64,000 nucleotides of DNA, from NCBI GenBank assembly GCA_027532825.1, contig JAPZTL010000018.1, positions 1 through 64,000 on the forward strand, given 5' to 3'. The notes under the pieces are model-generated. The model made no database searches. It had not been told where the DNA came from and saw only the letters and a program-made list of their open reading frames with translations. Of the stretch, positions 55,962 through 64,000 are shown one piece after another. The translations under genes and the position numbers were made by a program. Each line of letters starts with the position of its first letter. Within the stretch, counting starts at the first letter, position 1. The stretch comes from Silanimonas sp021297925. GTDB lineage: Bacteria > Pseudomonadota > Gammaproteobacteria > Xanthomonadales > Xanthomonadaceae.

Positions 55962-56681
55962 TCAGCGCAGGGCTGCGTCGAGGGCCGTCAGCCGCTCCGG
56001 TGTGCCCACATCGGTCCAGCGGCCGTCGTGGCGCTGGCCGGTGATCGCGCCGCGGGCGATGGCGGCATCGAACAGCGGGCGCAGCTTGAAGCGCGGCGGC
56101 GTTTCGTTGGCGCCGGGTGCGTCGCCGACGATGCCGCGCCAGCCCTCGAGGAACTCGCGGCGGTACAGGCCGATGCCGGAGAAGGTGAGTGCCTCGGTGC
56201 CGGCGGTCGCGAGTTGCAGGCGCCCGTCGTCGCCGAGGGCGAAATCGCCGCGGCCGTGGTGCTCCGGGTTCGGCACCATCACCAGGTGCGCGAGACCCGC
56301 GGGTTCGCGGGGCAGCGTGGCGAAGTCGACATCCGTCCACACGTCGGCGGCGATGGCGAGGAAAGGGGCTTCGCCCAGCCAAGGCAAGGCGTTGAGCATG
56401 CCGCCGCCGGTTTCCAGCGGCTCCGGGCCTTCGTGCACGTAGTGCAGTCGCAGGCCCCAGGCGGCGCCGTCACCGAGCGCCGGCGCGAAGCGGTCGGCCA
56501 GCCAGCTGGTGTTGATGACGACTTCGCGCACGCCCAGCGCGGCCAGCTTCTCGAGGTGCCAGACGATGAGCGGCTTGCCACCGGCCACGAGCAGCGGCTT
56601 CGGCGTGGTTTCGGTGAGCGGGCGCATGCGCTCGCCCTTGCCGGCGGCGAAGACGAGGGCATGCGTCGGGCGATCGCTCAT
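55962..56681 (-). CDS. murU: N-acetylmuramate alpha-1-phosphate uridylyltransferase
   Basis: MurU makes UDP-MurNAc from MurNAc 1-phosphate, bypassing MurA-dependent synthesis during cell-wall recycling. The 239-residue nucleotidyltransferase has the signature ALVFAAGKGERMRPLTETTPK and the metal-binding Asp in AIAADVWTD. It follows amgK by 12 bases; together they form the recycling route known from Pseudomonas. Confidence 0.92.
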   Translation of the reverse strand: MSDRPTHALVFAAGKGERMRPLTETTPKPLLVAGGKPLIVWHLEKLAALGVREVVINTSWLADRFAPALGDGAAWGLRLHYVHEGPEPLETGGGMLNALPWLGEAPFLAIAADVWTDVDFATLPREPAGLAHLVMVPNPEHHGRGDFALGDDGRLQLATAGTEALTFSGIGLYRREFLEGWRGIVGDAPGANETPPRFKLRPLFDAAIARGAITGQRHDGRWTDVGTPERLTALDAALR

Positions 56682-56693
56682 GCGGGCGGCGGA

Positions 56694-57719
56694 TCAGCGC
56701 GACGGCAGCGCGCCGACCTGCGGCAGCACGCGCTCTTCGATCACCGCCTGCAGGGGCTGCAGCATCCGGTGCTTCGGGATCACGTCGAGCAGGTAGCGCA
56801 CGAAGCGCGGCGCGTCGGCGAGGTATTTCGGCTTGCCGTCGCGGTGGTTCAGCCGCGCGAAGATGCCGAGCACCTTCAAGTGCCGCTGCACGCCGATGAG
56901 GTCAACGTCGCGTCGGAAGTCCGCGAGGCGCGGCACCGGCAGCCCGGCATGGGTCGCGCGCTCGTGGTAGCGCGCCACGCCCCAGTCCACGAGCTCCTGA
57001 GGCCAGCCGTGGAAGGCGTCCTTGAACAGCGAGAGCACGTCGTAGCTGATCGGCCCGACCACGGCGTCCTGGAAATCCAGCACGGCGAGGCCGCCGTCGC
57101 GCAGCGGCATCAGGTTGCGCGGCATGAAATCGCGGTGCACCAGCACGGTGGGCTGCGCCAGGATCGCGTCCATCAGCCGGCGGTAGACCAGCTCCAGTGG
57201 ATCGGTCAGCGCGCAGTCGAGCGGCTGGCCCAGGTGCGTGCCCAGCAGCCAGTCGTCGAACAGCTTCAGTTCGCGGGTGAGCAGGGCCTCGTCGTAGCGC
57301 GGGAAGCCGGCCGGCGGGGCGATCTTCTGCAACGGCAAAAGCTGGTCGATCGCGGCATCGAACCAGGCCGCGGCGTTCGATTCGTCGATGACCTGCAGCA
57401 GGGTCTGCGTGCCGAGATCTTCCAGCAGCAGGAAGCCGGCCTCCACCTTGCGGGCCAGCACGCGCGGCACGCGCACGTCGCCGTGTTCGAGCAGGTCGCG
57501 GATCGCGAGCCACGGCCGCACGTCCTCCTTGCCGGGCGGCGCGTCCATGACGATGCGCGTGGGCTCGCCGCTCGAGCGCCAGTAGCTGCGGAAGCCCGCG
57601 TCCATCGAGGCGCGTTCGAGCGTGGCGGACGCATCGCCCAAGGCCTCGCGGGCAAAGGCGAGGCGGGCGTCGGCGCGCGCGACGTCGTCGGCCGTCGCGG
57701 CTGTCCCGGGGGTCGTCAT
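56694..57719 (-). CDS. amgK: N-acetylmuramate/N-acetylglucosamine kinase
   Basis: AmgK phosphorylates the anomeric position of MurNAc and GlcNAc for MurU. The 341-residue APH-fold kinase has the catalytic loop VLVHRDFMPRNLMP and the metal-binding LDFQDAVVGPISYD. The ATG at 57719 has AAGTAAGG upstream. It lies 4 bases after the GlsB-like gene and 12 before murU. Confidence 0.92.
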   Translation of the reverse strand: MTTPGTAATADDVARADARLAFAREALGDASATLERASMDAGFRSYWRSSGEPTRIVMDAPPGKEDVRPWLAIRDLLEHGDVRVPRVLARKVEAGFLLLEDLGTQTLLQVIDESNAAAWFDAAIDQLLPLQKIAPPAGFPRYDEALLTRELKLFDDWLLGTHLGQPLDCALTDPLELVYRRLMDAILAQPTVLVHRDFMPRNLMPLRDGGLAVLDFQDAVVGPISYDVLSLFKDAFHGWPQELVDWGVARYHERATHAGLPVPRLADFRRDVDLIGVQRHLKVLGIFARLNHRDGKPKYLADAPRFVRYLLDVIPKHRMLQPLQAVIEERVLPQVGALPSR

Positions 57720-57723
57720 CGCC

Positions 57724-57990
57724 TTACTTGCCCTTCAGCGCCTTGACCAGCGCGAGCAGGCCGACCGCGCCGCCCACCGCGGCGGCGAAGCGCATCCAGC
57801 GCCCGCCGACGGTGATGTCGAAGGTGTCCAGCACCCACGATGCGCACACGGCACCAGCCATCCCAAGCAACGTGGTGAGGATCAGGCCGAGCTTCTGCTT
57901 GCCCGGGAAGATCCAGCGCGCCAGCAGTCCGGCGACGAAACCCAGCAGCAGGATCTGCACCCAGCCGTAGCCAAGGAAACCGAGGTCCAT
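57724..57990 (-). CDS. GlsB/YeaQ/YmgE family membrane protein
   Basis: The 88-residue transglycosylase-associated (GlsB-type) membrane protein has three short hydrophobic helices (about 5-26, 33-52 and 64-82). The conserved GFVAGLLARWIFPGKQKLG is visible. Function is unclear; homologues respond to stress. GGGAGAA precedes the ATG. It sits between the M20 peptidase and amgK genes. Confidence 0.85.
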   Translation of the reverse strand: MDLGFLGYGWVQILLLGFVAGLLARWIFPGKQKLGLILTTLLGMAGAVCASWVLDTFDITVGGRWMRFAAAVGGAVGLLALVKALKGK

Positions 57991-58009
57991 CGAACGTTCT
58001 CCCGCGCGC

Positions 58010-59503
<1,494 letters not shown>

Positions 59504-59753
59504 GGCGGGTCCTCGGGAATCGGCGGGGCTGCCGGATTGTCGGCGGCGCGGATGGAAACGGATTGTAGGCCCGGGGCGCAGGACCGGCGGGCCGGAAAGG
59601 AGGGGGGGTAGGAATTTTCCTACCTCCGACCGCAGCGCTTTCCTAGTCCCCGGCACAGGAGGCGTCGATAACCTGCGTCCATCGGATCGACGAGGCTGTC
59701 TCCACCGCGGCGCTGGCCGCGGGCCCCCAAGCCAAGGACTGGAGACGCCCCCC
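59504..59753. other. Divergent control region between the M20 peptidase and comEA
   Basis: The 250-base interval contains no gene. It holds a perfect 8-bp-arm dyad at 59607-59624, a later half-site TTTCCTAG at 59639-59646, TAACCT at 59669-59674 as a possible -10, and GGAG shortly before the comEA ATG. Confidence 0.6.
59607..59624. promoter_or_regulatory. Inverted repeat GGTAGGAA-TT-TTCCTACC upstream of comEA
   Basis: Perfect 8-base arms surround a two-base centre. Its form resembles the short AT-centred boxes bound by LuxR/RcsB-type regulators. It lies about 130 bases before comEA and 104 bases before the divergent M20 gene. The binding protein is unknown. Confidence 0.5.
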
Positions 59754-60107
59754 ATGGAATTGAAGACCACCCTGACCCACCTGCTGCTCGCCGCCGCCCT
59801 CGCCCTCCCGGGCCTCGCTTCGGCCGTCGAGCGCATCAACATCAACACCGCCGATGCGGCGGCGCTCGACCGCATCATGGACGGCGTGGGGCCGGCCAAG
59901 GCGGCCGCCATCATCGAGCATCGCCGCGTCAACGGTCCGTTCCGCAGCATCGACCAGTTGGTCAATGTGAAGGGCATCGGGCTTGCCACGGTCGAGCGCA
60001 ACCGCAACCGCGTCACGGTCGGCGCCCCGGCGGCCACCGCGGCGTCGCGACCGGCGCCAGCCGCGAATCGCATCACCGCGCCGGCACCCGCCCCTAGGGC
60101 GCGCTGA
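59754..60107 (+). CDS. comEA: ComEA-like helix-hairpin-helix DNA-binding protein
   Basis: The 117-residue exported protein has a signal peptide (MELKTTLTHLLLAAALALPGLASA), a ComEA-type helix-hairpin-helix domain (INTADAAALDRIMDGVGPAK, then LVNVKGIGLATVERNRNRV) and an alanine/proline tail. ComEA binds incoming DNA in the periplasm during natural transformation, working with type IV pili retracted by PilT. GGAG lies shortly before the ATG. A terminator follows 100 bases downstream. Confidence 0.88.
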   Translation: MELKTTLTHLLLAAALALPGLASAVERININTADAAALDRIMDGVGPAKAAAIIEHRRVNGPFRSIDQLVNVKGIGLATVERNRNRVTVGAPAATAASRPAPAANRITAPAPAPRAR

Positions 60108-60208
60108 CGCATCGAGACCCCGACGTTCGCAGGACGCGACGGCGGGCAGGGACGAACGAAGGACACGGGGTCGGTCGATACGCCGCCCGCCCCGATCGCA
60201 GGGACGCC

Positions 60209-60247
60209 GCCCGGCTGAGCCCACGGAGGGGCGGCCGGGCCTTTTTT
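60209..60247 (+). terminator. Rho-independent terminator after comEA
   Basis: GCCCGGC (60209-60215) pairs with GCCGGGC (60234-60240) over an 18-base loop and is followed by C and six T (60242-60247). This is the clearest intrinsic terminator in the window. Confidence 0.8.
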
Positions 60248-60306
60248 GTTCGCGGCATCCGCCCCCAGACTGGGCGTCGATCCTCGCCGCGACGACGACG
60301 TTCCCC

Positions 60307-60879
60307 ATGATCGAGCTGATGCCCGCCAACGCCCACCGACGCGAGCCCTGGCGGAACGGCGGGGGGTGGACGCGCGAAATCGCCCGGTCGCCCTCGGAGG
60401 GCAACTGGGACTGGCGACTGTCGGTCGCGGACGTGGGGCGCGACGGGCCGTTCTCGCGCTTCGAAGGCTGCGACCGCGAGATCGTCCTGCTGGCCGGCCA
60501 GGGGATGGATCTCGAGTTCGAGGACGGCGAGCGCGTGGCCCTCCGTCCCCCCCATGGCCGCTTCCGATTCGCCGGTGAGCGCGCCCTGTCCGCCCGTCTC
60601 GTCGAGGGCCCGACCCTCGACCTCAACCTGATCTGGCGTCGTGACCCCGTCGACATGCAGGTGTTCCATCGACCGATCGTCGGGTCGATGCTGTTCTTTG
60701 GGGAGCCTGGCGTGGACTGGTTGCTGTACGTGGTCGCGGGGCGTGTGCATACGCCGGCCGGTGGCCTGGACGCCGGTGACGCGGCGCGATTCGTGATCGC
60801 ACCGGGCCAGCGGGTCGTCATCGATGGCGGTGGCGAGCTGTTCCTCGCGAGGGTCCGGCGGCGCTTGCCGGACGATTGA
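60307..60879 (+). CDS. HutD/Ves family protein
   Basis: The 190-residue cupin-like HutD/Ves protein begins with the family pattern REPWRNGGGWTREIARSP, followed by WDWRLSVADVGRDGPFSRF and FGEPGVDWLLYVVAG. HutD is linked to histidine use and Ves to cold response; neither has a proven biochemical activity. No hut genes are nearby, so the name should not imply histidine catabolism. It has no good Shine-Dalgarno sequence before the ATG. Confidence 0.85.
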   Translation: MIELMPANAHRREPWRNGGGWTREIARSPSEGNWDWRLSVADVGRDGPFSRFEGCDREIVLLAGQGMDLEFEDGERVALRPPHGRFRFAGERALSARLVEGPTLDLNLIWRRDPVDMQVFHRPIVGSMLFFGEPGVDWLLYVVAGRVHTPAGGLDAGDAARFVIAPGQRVVIDGGGELFLARVRRRLPDD

Positions 60880-60910
60880 AGCCTCGGTTCCCGGCACGAT
60901 CCGGGCGGGG

Positions 60911-61231
60911 TCAGCGATCGTCGCGGGTCCAGATCGCCCCGTCCTCGACCTTCACCGGGAAGACGGTGAGCGGCAGGTAGGCCGGCGCGCAGCGGGCCTC
61001 CCCCGTGCGGACATCGAAGCGGGCGGAGTGCAGCAGGCAGGTGAGTTCGCCCGTGGCGGCATCGAACGGGGCCGCGGACAGCTCGTAGTCCTCGTGCGTG
61101 CACTGGTCGAGGACGGCGTGGAACCGCCCGTCGAAGTTGACGACCAGGATCGGCGTGTCGCCGTCCCAGACCACGCGGCTTTCGCCGGGCGCGAGTTCAT
61201 GTTCGCCGGCGACGCGGATCCAGTCCGTCAT
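60911..61231 (-). CDS. Rieske-type [2Fe-2S] ferredoxin (suf-associated)
   Basis: The 106-residue single Rieske domain has cluster ligands Cys44 and His46 in QCTHEDYE and Cys65 and His68 in CLLHSARF. It resembles NirD and ring-hydroxylating-dioxygenase ferredoxins. It is encoded at the end of the sufD-sufS-GNAT run and overlaps the GNAT gene by four bases, so it may supply electrons for, or receive clusters from, the Suf system. The start at 61231 gives the typical length. Confidence 0.9.
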   Translation of the reverse strand: MTDWIRVAGEHELAPGESRVVWDGDTPILVVNFDGRFHAVLDQCTHEDYELSAAPFDAATGELTCLLHSARFDVRTGEARCAPAYLPLTVFPVKVEDGAIWTRDDR

Positions 61232-61794
61232 GGCGCGCCTGCGCGCCGGGCGTCCGCGGACGAGCCGTCGAGCGGCTTCTCCAGCACCTCGAATCGCAGG
61301 TCGTCGCGCTTCGGCTGGCCGAAGCGGACGTCGCCGTAGGGAAAGGGCTTCTTGATGCCGGTGCGGCGGTAGCCGCGGCGTTCGTACCAGGCGATCAGTT
61401 CCTCGCGCACGTCGATCACCGTCATCCGCATCGTCGGCAAGCGCCAGTCCTCTCGGGCGATGCGCTCGCATTCCCTGAGCACGGCATCGCCGAGCCCGCC
61501 GCCCTGGCGCGTCGGGTCGACCGCGAACATGCCGAAGTAGCCGGCGCCGCCGTCGTCGCAGATGTGGGCGCAAGCCACCAGGCGGCCCTCGCGCTCGGCG
61601 AGCACGACGCGGCTGCGCTCGCGGCTGAGGTCGTGCTCCAGCACCTCCGGCGCCACCCGGGGGCCGTCGAGCAGGTCGGCTTCGGTGGTCCAGCCCGCGC
61701 GGCTGGCGTCGCCGCGGTAGGCCGAGGTCACCAGCGCGATGATCGCGTCGCGGTCGGCGAGCGTGGCGGTGCGGAAGTGGAGCGCGGTCGTCAT
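61228..61794 (-). CDS. GNAT family N-acetyltransferase
   Basis: The 188-residue acetyltransferase has the acetyl-CoA loop region MFAVDPTRQGGGLGDAVLREC and the C-terminal strand RMTVIDVREELIAWYERRGYRRTG, both GNAT hallmarks. The substrate is unknown. It lies between sufS (37 bases upstream) and the Rieske gene (four-base overlap), a linkage seen in related genomes. Confidence 0.87.
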   Translation of the reverse strand: MTTALHFRTATLADRDAIIALVTSAYRGDASRAGWTTEADLLDGPRVAPEVLEHDLSRERSRVVLAEREGRLVACAHICDDGGAGYFGMFAVDPTRQGGGLGDAVLRECERIAREDWRLPTMRMTVIDVREELIAWYERRGYRRTGIKKPFPYGDVRFGQPKRDDLRFEVLEKPLDGSSADARRAGAP

Positions 61795-61831
61795 GGCGTC
61801 GGGGTCGGGCGCGGCGGGCGAGTTGGCGGGA

Positions 61832-63079
61832 TCAGAGCAGGAGCTGGCGCACCTTGTGGAGCGCGGCCACCAGCGCGTCGATCTCGGCTTCGGTGTTGTA
61901 GAAAGCCAGCGAGGCGCGGCAGGTGGCCGAGACCCCGAACCACTGTAGCAGCGGGTGCGCGCAGTGCTGGCCGGAGCGCACGGCGACGCCCTCCAGATCG
62001 AGCAGGGTGGCGAGATCGTGCGCGTGCGTGCCCTCGATGGCGAAGGAGATCACCGCCGCTTTCTCGCGGGCCGTGCCGAAGATGCGCAAGCCCGGCACGG
62101 TGCCGAGCGCCGCGTTCGCGAGGGCGAGCAGATGGTGTTCGCGCGCTTCGATCGCGGCCATGCCCACGCCGTCCAGCCACGTCGCCGCCGCGCCGAGCCC
62201 GATGTGCCCGGCGATGTTGGGCGTGCCGGCCTCGAAGCGCATCGGCGGGTCGTTGAACACGGTGCCGTCGAAGCGCACTTCCTTGATCATCTCGCCGCCG
62301 CCGAGGAAGGGCGGCATCTGCGCCAGTCGTTCGCGCCGGCCCCACAGCCCGCCGGTGCCGGTCGGGCCGCACATCTTGTGGCCGGTGAAGGCGTAAAAAT
62401 CGCAGCCCAGCGCGGCGATGTCGACCGGGCGGTGCGGCACGGCCTGCGATCCGTCGACGACGGTGACGATGCCGCGCTTCGCCGCCTCGCGGCAGATCTC
62501 GCGCACCGGGTTCACCGTGCCGAGCACGTTCGAGACATGCGCGAAGGCCAGCAGCTTCACTTCTGGCGTGAGGAGGCGCCACAGGCCGTCCAGGTCGAGT
62601 TCGCCCTCGGGCGTCAGCTCGGCGACCTTGATCGTCGCGCCGGTGCGTTCGGCGATGAGCTGCCACGGGACGATGTTGGCGTGGTGCTCCATGCGCGTGA
62701 GCACGATGGCATCGCCGGGCTTCAGTCGCGGCAGCGCCCACGAATACGCGACGAGGTTCAGCGCGAAGGTGGTGCCGCTGCACAGCACCAGCTCGTCGCG
62801 GTGCACGTTGAGGAATCGCGCCAGCGTGCTGCGGGCAGCCTCGTAGGCCTCGGTGGCCTCGCTGCCGAGCGCGTGCACGGCGCGGCTGACATTGGCGTTG
62901 TGGCGGGCGGTGAAGTCGTCGACCGCGTCGATCACGGCCTGCGGCTTCTGGCTGGTGTTGGCGGTGTCGAGGTAGATCAGCGGCTTGCTGTGAACGGTGC
63001 GCGACAGGATCGGGAACTGGGCGCGGACGGCGGCCCAGTCGACCGGTGCCTGCGCTGCATCGCGCGCTGCGCTGCTCAT
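61832..63079 (-). CDS. sufS: Cysteine desulfurase SufS
   Basis: SufS takes sulfur from cysteine as a persulfide for iron-sulfur cluster assembly. The 415-residue product has the PLP-binding Lys235 in FTGHKMCGPTG, the persulfide Cys373 in RSGQHCAHPLL, and the group II features. Its start overlaps the sufD stop by four bases. Confidence 0.95.
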   Translation of the reverse strand: MSSAARDAAQAPVDWAAVRAQFPILSRTVHSKPLIYLDTANTSQKPQAVIDAVDDFTARHNANVSRAVHALGSEATEAYEAARSTLARFLNVHRDELVLCSGTTFALNLVAYSWALPRLKPGDAIVLTRMEHHANIVPWQLIAERTGATIKVAELTPEGELDLDGLWRLLTPEVKLLAFAHVSNVLGTVNPVREICREAAKRGIVTVVDGSQAVPHRPVDIAALGCDFYAFTGHKMCGPTGTGGLWGRRERLAQMPPFLGGGEMIKEVRFDGTVFNDPPMRFEAGTPNIAGHIGLGAAATWLDGVGMAAIEAREHHLLALANAALGTVPGLRIFGTAREKAAVISFAIEGTHAHDLATLLDLEGVAVRSGQHCAHPLLQWFGVSATCRASLAFYNTEAEIDALVAALHKVRQLLL

Positions 63080-64000
63080 GCCACGCCCGCGCCCGGCAGG
63101 CGCGCTTCCAGCGCGGCGGTGGCGAGGACCTCCAGCGCGGGATGCGCGAGGATGGCCAGCGGCTCGCGCAGGAACGCCGCGGTCAGCATGGCGGTAGCCT
63201 CGTCGGCGGGAAGGCCGCGCGCACGCAGGTAGAACAGCGCCTGCGGGTCGAGCCGGCCGACGGTGGCGCCGTGCGCCGCCTTCACGTCGTCGGCGTGGAT
63301 CACCAGCACCGGCTGGGTGTCGATCTCGGCCCCGTCGTCGAGCAGCAGGTTCTTGTTCGCGAGCTGGGCATCGCTGCCGTCGGCGCCTTCGGCGATCAGG
63401 ATGCCGCCGTGGAACACGACCCGGCCGCGCTGTGCGCCGAGGCCGCGCCAGACCAGGCCGCAGCGGGTGTCGCGGGCGCGGTGTTCGATGCCGAGGCGGG
63501 TGTCGAGATGGCGGCGGCCGTCGGCCAGCAGCACGCCGTGCGCGTCGAGCGCCGCGCCTTCGCCGGCCAGCGCGACGTGGAGTTCATGGCGCGAGAGGCC
63601 GGCACCGAGTTCGAGGTCGAGACGCCGATAGGACGCGCCGGTGCCGAGCGTCGCGTCGGTGCGTTGGACCAGCGTCGCGCCGTCGGCCTCGTGCTGGAGG
63701 CGGGCTTCGACGAGCTGTGCGCCGTCCGCGAGCGTAACCTCGACCAGCGAGTTGGCGAGGTGCCGATGGGCCCCGATCCCGCGCTGGTGGACCGCCAGCG
63801 CGAGCCGCGCGTCGCGGCCCAAATCCACGCGATGGCGCAGATGGATCGCGCGCTCGGCGCCGTCCTCGACGCCGAGCAGGACGACGTGGACGACCGGTTC
63901 CACCGCGACGCCGCCGGGCACGTCGATGACCACGCCTTCGTCGGCCAAGGCGAGCGCCCACTGCAGCAAGGCCTCGTCGGCGCGGCCGAGGTCGCGCGCG
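63076..64000 (-). CDS. sufD: SufD, Fe-S assembly scaffold subunit (5' end beyond window)
   Basis: SufD forms the SufBC2D scaffold for iron-sulfur clusters. About 308 C-terminal residues are visible, reading from RDLGRADEALLQWALALADE. They include the beta-helix core and the conserved end KAAHGATVGRLDPQALFYLRARGLP, with the histidine important for assembly. sufB and sufC are expected to the right of the window. It overlaps sufS by four bases. Confidence 0.93.
   Translation of the reverse strand, partial: ARDLGRADEALLQWALALADEGVVIDVPGGVAVEPVVHVVLLGVEDGAERAIHLRHRVDLGRDARLALAVHQRGIGAHRHLANSLVEVTLADGAQLVEARLQHEADGATLVQRTDATLGTGASYRRLDLELGAGLSRHELHVALAGEGAALDAHGVLLADGRRHLDTRLGIEHRARDTRCGLVWRGLGAQRGRVVFHGGILIAEGADGSDAQLANKNLLLDDGAEIDTQPVLVIHADDVKAAHGATVGRLDPQALFYLRARGLPADEATAMLTAAFLREPLAILAHPALEVLATAALEARLPGAGVA

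Noticed and set aside
60307..60879. Member of a histidine utilisation operon
   Set aside because: No other hut gene is present within the window; only the HutD/Ves family resemblance supports it.

Overview
The window is high-GC gammaproteobacterial chromosome, most likely from the Lysobacterales (Xanthomonadales). The evidence is the base composition and the gene blocks typical of that group: pilT-pilU beside yggS-proC; yqgE-ruvX-pyrB; a kdsD-kdsC-lptCAB-rpoN-hpf-ptsN-hprK-rapZ-PTS cluster; purM-purN facing DUF2066-AI-2E transporter-hda; and sufD-sufS followed by a GNAT protein and a Rieske protein. It is mostly ordinary housekeeping chromosome. Accessory material is concentrated in the first 0.9 kb and in a few cassettes. 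I recognised no rRNA, tRNA or CRISPR array.

Layout. 1-862: one end of an IS21-family element (start of istA plus terminal repeats) that has cut off the 5' part of a SnoaL-like gene, followed by a gene-poor stretch with a 12-G run. 863-16162: envelope and metabolic genes (LtaS-like sulfatase, diguanylate cyclase, TraB/GumN protein, esterase-Baeyer-Villiger monooxygenase fusion, HAD and Nudix hydrolases, acyl-CoA dehydrogenase, pdxH, MFS carrier, binding protein). 16168-22694: an SOS mutagenesis cassette transcribed leftward (lexA, a small membrane protein, imuA, imuB, dnaE2). 22897-25480: lipoproteins, a frameshifted small gene, an NTF2-like and a HIT protein. 25484-30553: leftward yggS-proC-DUF4426-histidine phosphatase-acyl-CoA dehydrogenase-kinase-like protein.

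30595-35624: twitching motility ATPases pilT and pilU, then yqgE-ruvX-pyrB. 35634-37497: mgtE and a small lipoprotein. 37522-47419: a long leftward run from Kdo synthesis (kdsD, kdsC) and LPS transport (lptC, lptA, lptB) through sigma-54 and hibernation factor to the complete nitrogen-type PTS (ptsN, hprK, rapZ, a mannose-type EIIA, HPr, enzyme I). No sugar permease lies in this cluster, so it reads as a regulatory PTS linked to the envelope. 47489-49675: ibaG-murA-exoD-like. 49558-55958: purM-purN-DUF3108 leftward; DUF2066, AI-2E transporter, hda and an FMN reductase rightward. 55962-59503: M20 peptidase, GlsB-like protein, amgK and murU (cell-wall recycling). 59754-60879: comEA and a HutD-like protein. 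60911-64000: end of the suf iron-sulfur operon, with sufD running off the window.

The most interesting items are: a likely LexA operator (CCACA-N6-TGTGG) lying on the -10 of an apparently leaderless lexA promoter; two adjacent perfect 10-bp hairpins with GTCC(C)T loops between imuB and dnaE2, with related pieces near pdxH; the esterase-BVMO fusion; a kinase-like/acyl-CoA dehydrogenase pair resembling 4-hydroxyacyl-CoA catabolism; and several genes whose -10-like hexamer ends exactly six bases before the start codon. Start sites were chosen by homology and spacing. No database search was run.
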